Shown in pieces: positions 22,507 through 23,278 of a stretch of DNA of 23,278 bases (position 1 is the stretch's first letter; every line of letters starts with the position of its first letter). The DNA lies in assembly GCA_045535465.1 (NCBI GenBank), contig JAZSLS010000157.1, positions 1-23,278 on the forward strand, given 5' to 3'. The position numbers were made by a program, and so were the translations under genes. Below the pieces are notes generated by a model that did no database searches, had not been told where the DNA came from, and saw only the letters and a program-made list of their open reading frames with translations. Origin of the DNA: SIG636 sp045535465 (GTDB lineage: Bacteria > Bacillota > Clostridia > Oscillospirales > CAG-382).

Positions 22507-23278
22507 ATGGAAAGAAGAGTTGGTACTTGTTCCAGAGGTATACGTTGCCCCATTATCAGAGCAGGCGATGATTTGGTTGATATTGTTGCAACCAGCGTTA
22601 TTGAAGCGGCTGTGGCAGAGGGCTTTGAACTGCGCAACAGAGATGTTATTGCCATAACCGAATCCATCGTTGCAAGAGCACAAGGCAATTATGCAACAGT
22701 TGATGCTATTGCTGCCGATGTTAAAGCTAAGCTTGGCGGTGGCACTGTTGGCGTTATTTTCCCCATACTTTCCCGTAACCGTTTTGCTATATGTCTTAAG
22801 GGTATAGCTATGGGTGCTAAGAAGGTTGTGCTTATGCTTAGCTACCCCAGTGACGAGGTTGGCAATGCGCTTCTCACTTACGACCAGCTTGACAATGCAG
22901 GCATCAATCCTTACAGCGACGTGCTTTCTCTCCCTAAGTATCGTGAGTTGTTTGGTGATAATGTTCACGAGTTTACCGGTGTTGACTACGTAAAATACTA
23001 TACTGATATAATTACTTCCGCAGGTGCTGAAGCTGAAATAGTATTTGCCAACCAGGCAAAGAGCATACTTCCATACGCTGATTGCATTATTAACTGCGAC
23101 ATACATACCCGCAAGAGAACTAAGCGTTTACTTCTTGAAGGCGGCGCTAAAGTGGTTTGCAGTCTCGATGACATACTTACTTCTTCCGTAGACGGTAGCG
23201 GTTATAACGAAAAGTACGGCCTTCTCGGTTCCAACAAGGCAACCGAAGATACTATAAAGCTTTTCCCTAAGGAATGCT
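22507..23278 (+). CDS. CofE-like (coenzyme F420-0:L-glutamate ligase family) protein, 3' partial
   Basis: Open from the ATG at 22507 to the window edge (257 codons), with GAAGGTG upstream. RDVIAITESIVARAQGNY near residue 40 matches the CofE-family stretch that follows the N-terminal Gly-Asp segment (family pattern DVIVVTxKIVSKAEG). GVIFPILSRNRFAICLKGIA and the long Asp-rich second half are typical of the Firmicute branch. CofE adds glutamate to F420-0, but Clostridia of this kind are not known to make F420, so the substrate here is probably something else. The start is firm, and the downstream neighbour is not visible. An overlapping minus-strand frame (22486-23106) is a shadow. Confidence 0.8.
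   Translation, partial: MERRVGTCSRGIRCPIIRAGDDLVDIVATSVIEAAVAEGFELRNRDVIAITESIVARAQGNYATVDAIAADVKAKLGGGTVGVIFPILSRNRFAICLKGIAMGAKKVVLMLSYPSDEVGNALLTYDQLDNAGINPYSDVLSLPKYRELFGDNVHEFTGVDYVKYYTDIITSAGAEAEIVFANQAKSILPYADCIINCDIHTRKRTKRLLLEGGAKVVCSLDDILTSSVDGSGYNEKYGLLGSNKATEDTIKLFPKEC

Noticed and set aside
22486..23106. 206-codon minus-strand open frame
   Set aside because: It is antisense to the CofE-like gene, which has the promoter, ribosome site and family motifs; the product looks like low-quality Cys/Asn-rich shadow sequence.

Overview
The window looks like chromosome from an anaerobic, gut-type Gram-positive of the class Clostridia (Oscillospiraceae-like is my inference). The evidence is Firmicutes-style AAGGAGG ribosome sites, consensus sigma-A promoters, lipoprotein signals with short N-termini, sortase-type (P/V)PxTGD C-terminal signals, an OadB/OadG sodium-pump pair and an ECF transporter. 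No rRNA, tRNA, CRISPR array, transposase or phage gene was seen.

Region 1 (1-5910, + strand) is the accessory-looking part and is visibly richer in GC than what follows. It holds the end of a wall-anchored alpha/alpha-toroid protein with QxxxGxW repeats, a lipoprotein ending in a DUF4430 (transcobalamin-like C-terminal) domain, an EcfT-type membrane protein, and one long protein that fuses two ECF ATPases to a membrane S-component. The first two proteins together carry the same two folds as the animal B12 carriers intrinsic factor and transcobalamin. I read the cluster as a surface capture and uptake system for a corrinoid or other scarce ligand. This is the best candidate here for an undescribed system. 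The ligand is inferred, not shown.

Region 2 (5911-6534) is a break: a terminator, a truncated SGNH-hydrolase remnant on the minus strand, a perfect 13-bp-arm palindrome and a second hairpin.

Region 3 (6535-10343, + strand) starts at a perfect TTGACA-17-TATAAT promoter. It reads a 60-aa protein that is little more than a signal peptide plus sorting signal, then galU, a dCMP deaminase, an unknown membrane-anchored protein, rimI and tsaD, tightly packed. A separate isocitrate/isopropylmalate dehydrogenase family gene follows (10577-11740).

Region 4 (11795-14098) has a minus-strand pair (DUF6062 zinc protein, VTT-domain membrane protein) divergent from an OGG1-type 8-oxoguanine glycosylase.

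Region 5 (14243-17459, minus strand) reads oadG, oadB and then, past an intervening hairpin terminator, a GHL10-type glycoside-hydrolase lipoprotein. No carboxyltransferase or biotin carrier lies beside the pump. A 29-aa hydrophobic Cys-rich peptide gene (17713-17802, +) is divergent from it.

Region 6 (17860-22215, minus strand) is a four-gene operon from one good promoter: a VanY-like D,D-carboxypeptidase lipoprotein, YqeG-like HAD phosphatase, prmA and ligA. The window ends inside a + strand CofE-like (F420-0:glutamate ligase family) gene. Convergent gene ends are separated by bidirectional terminators.
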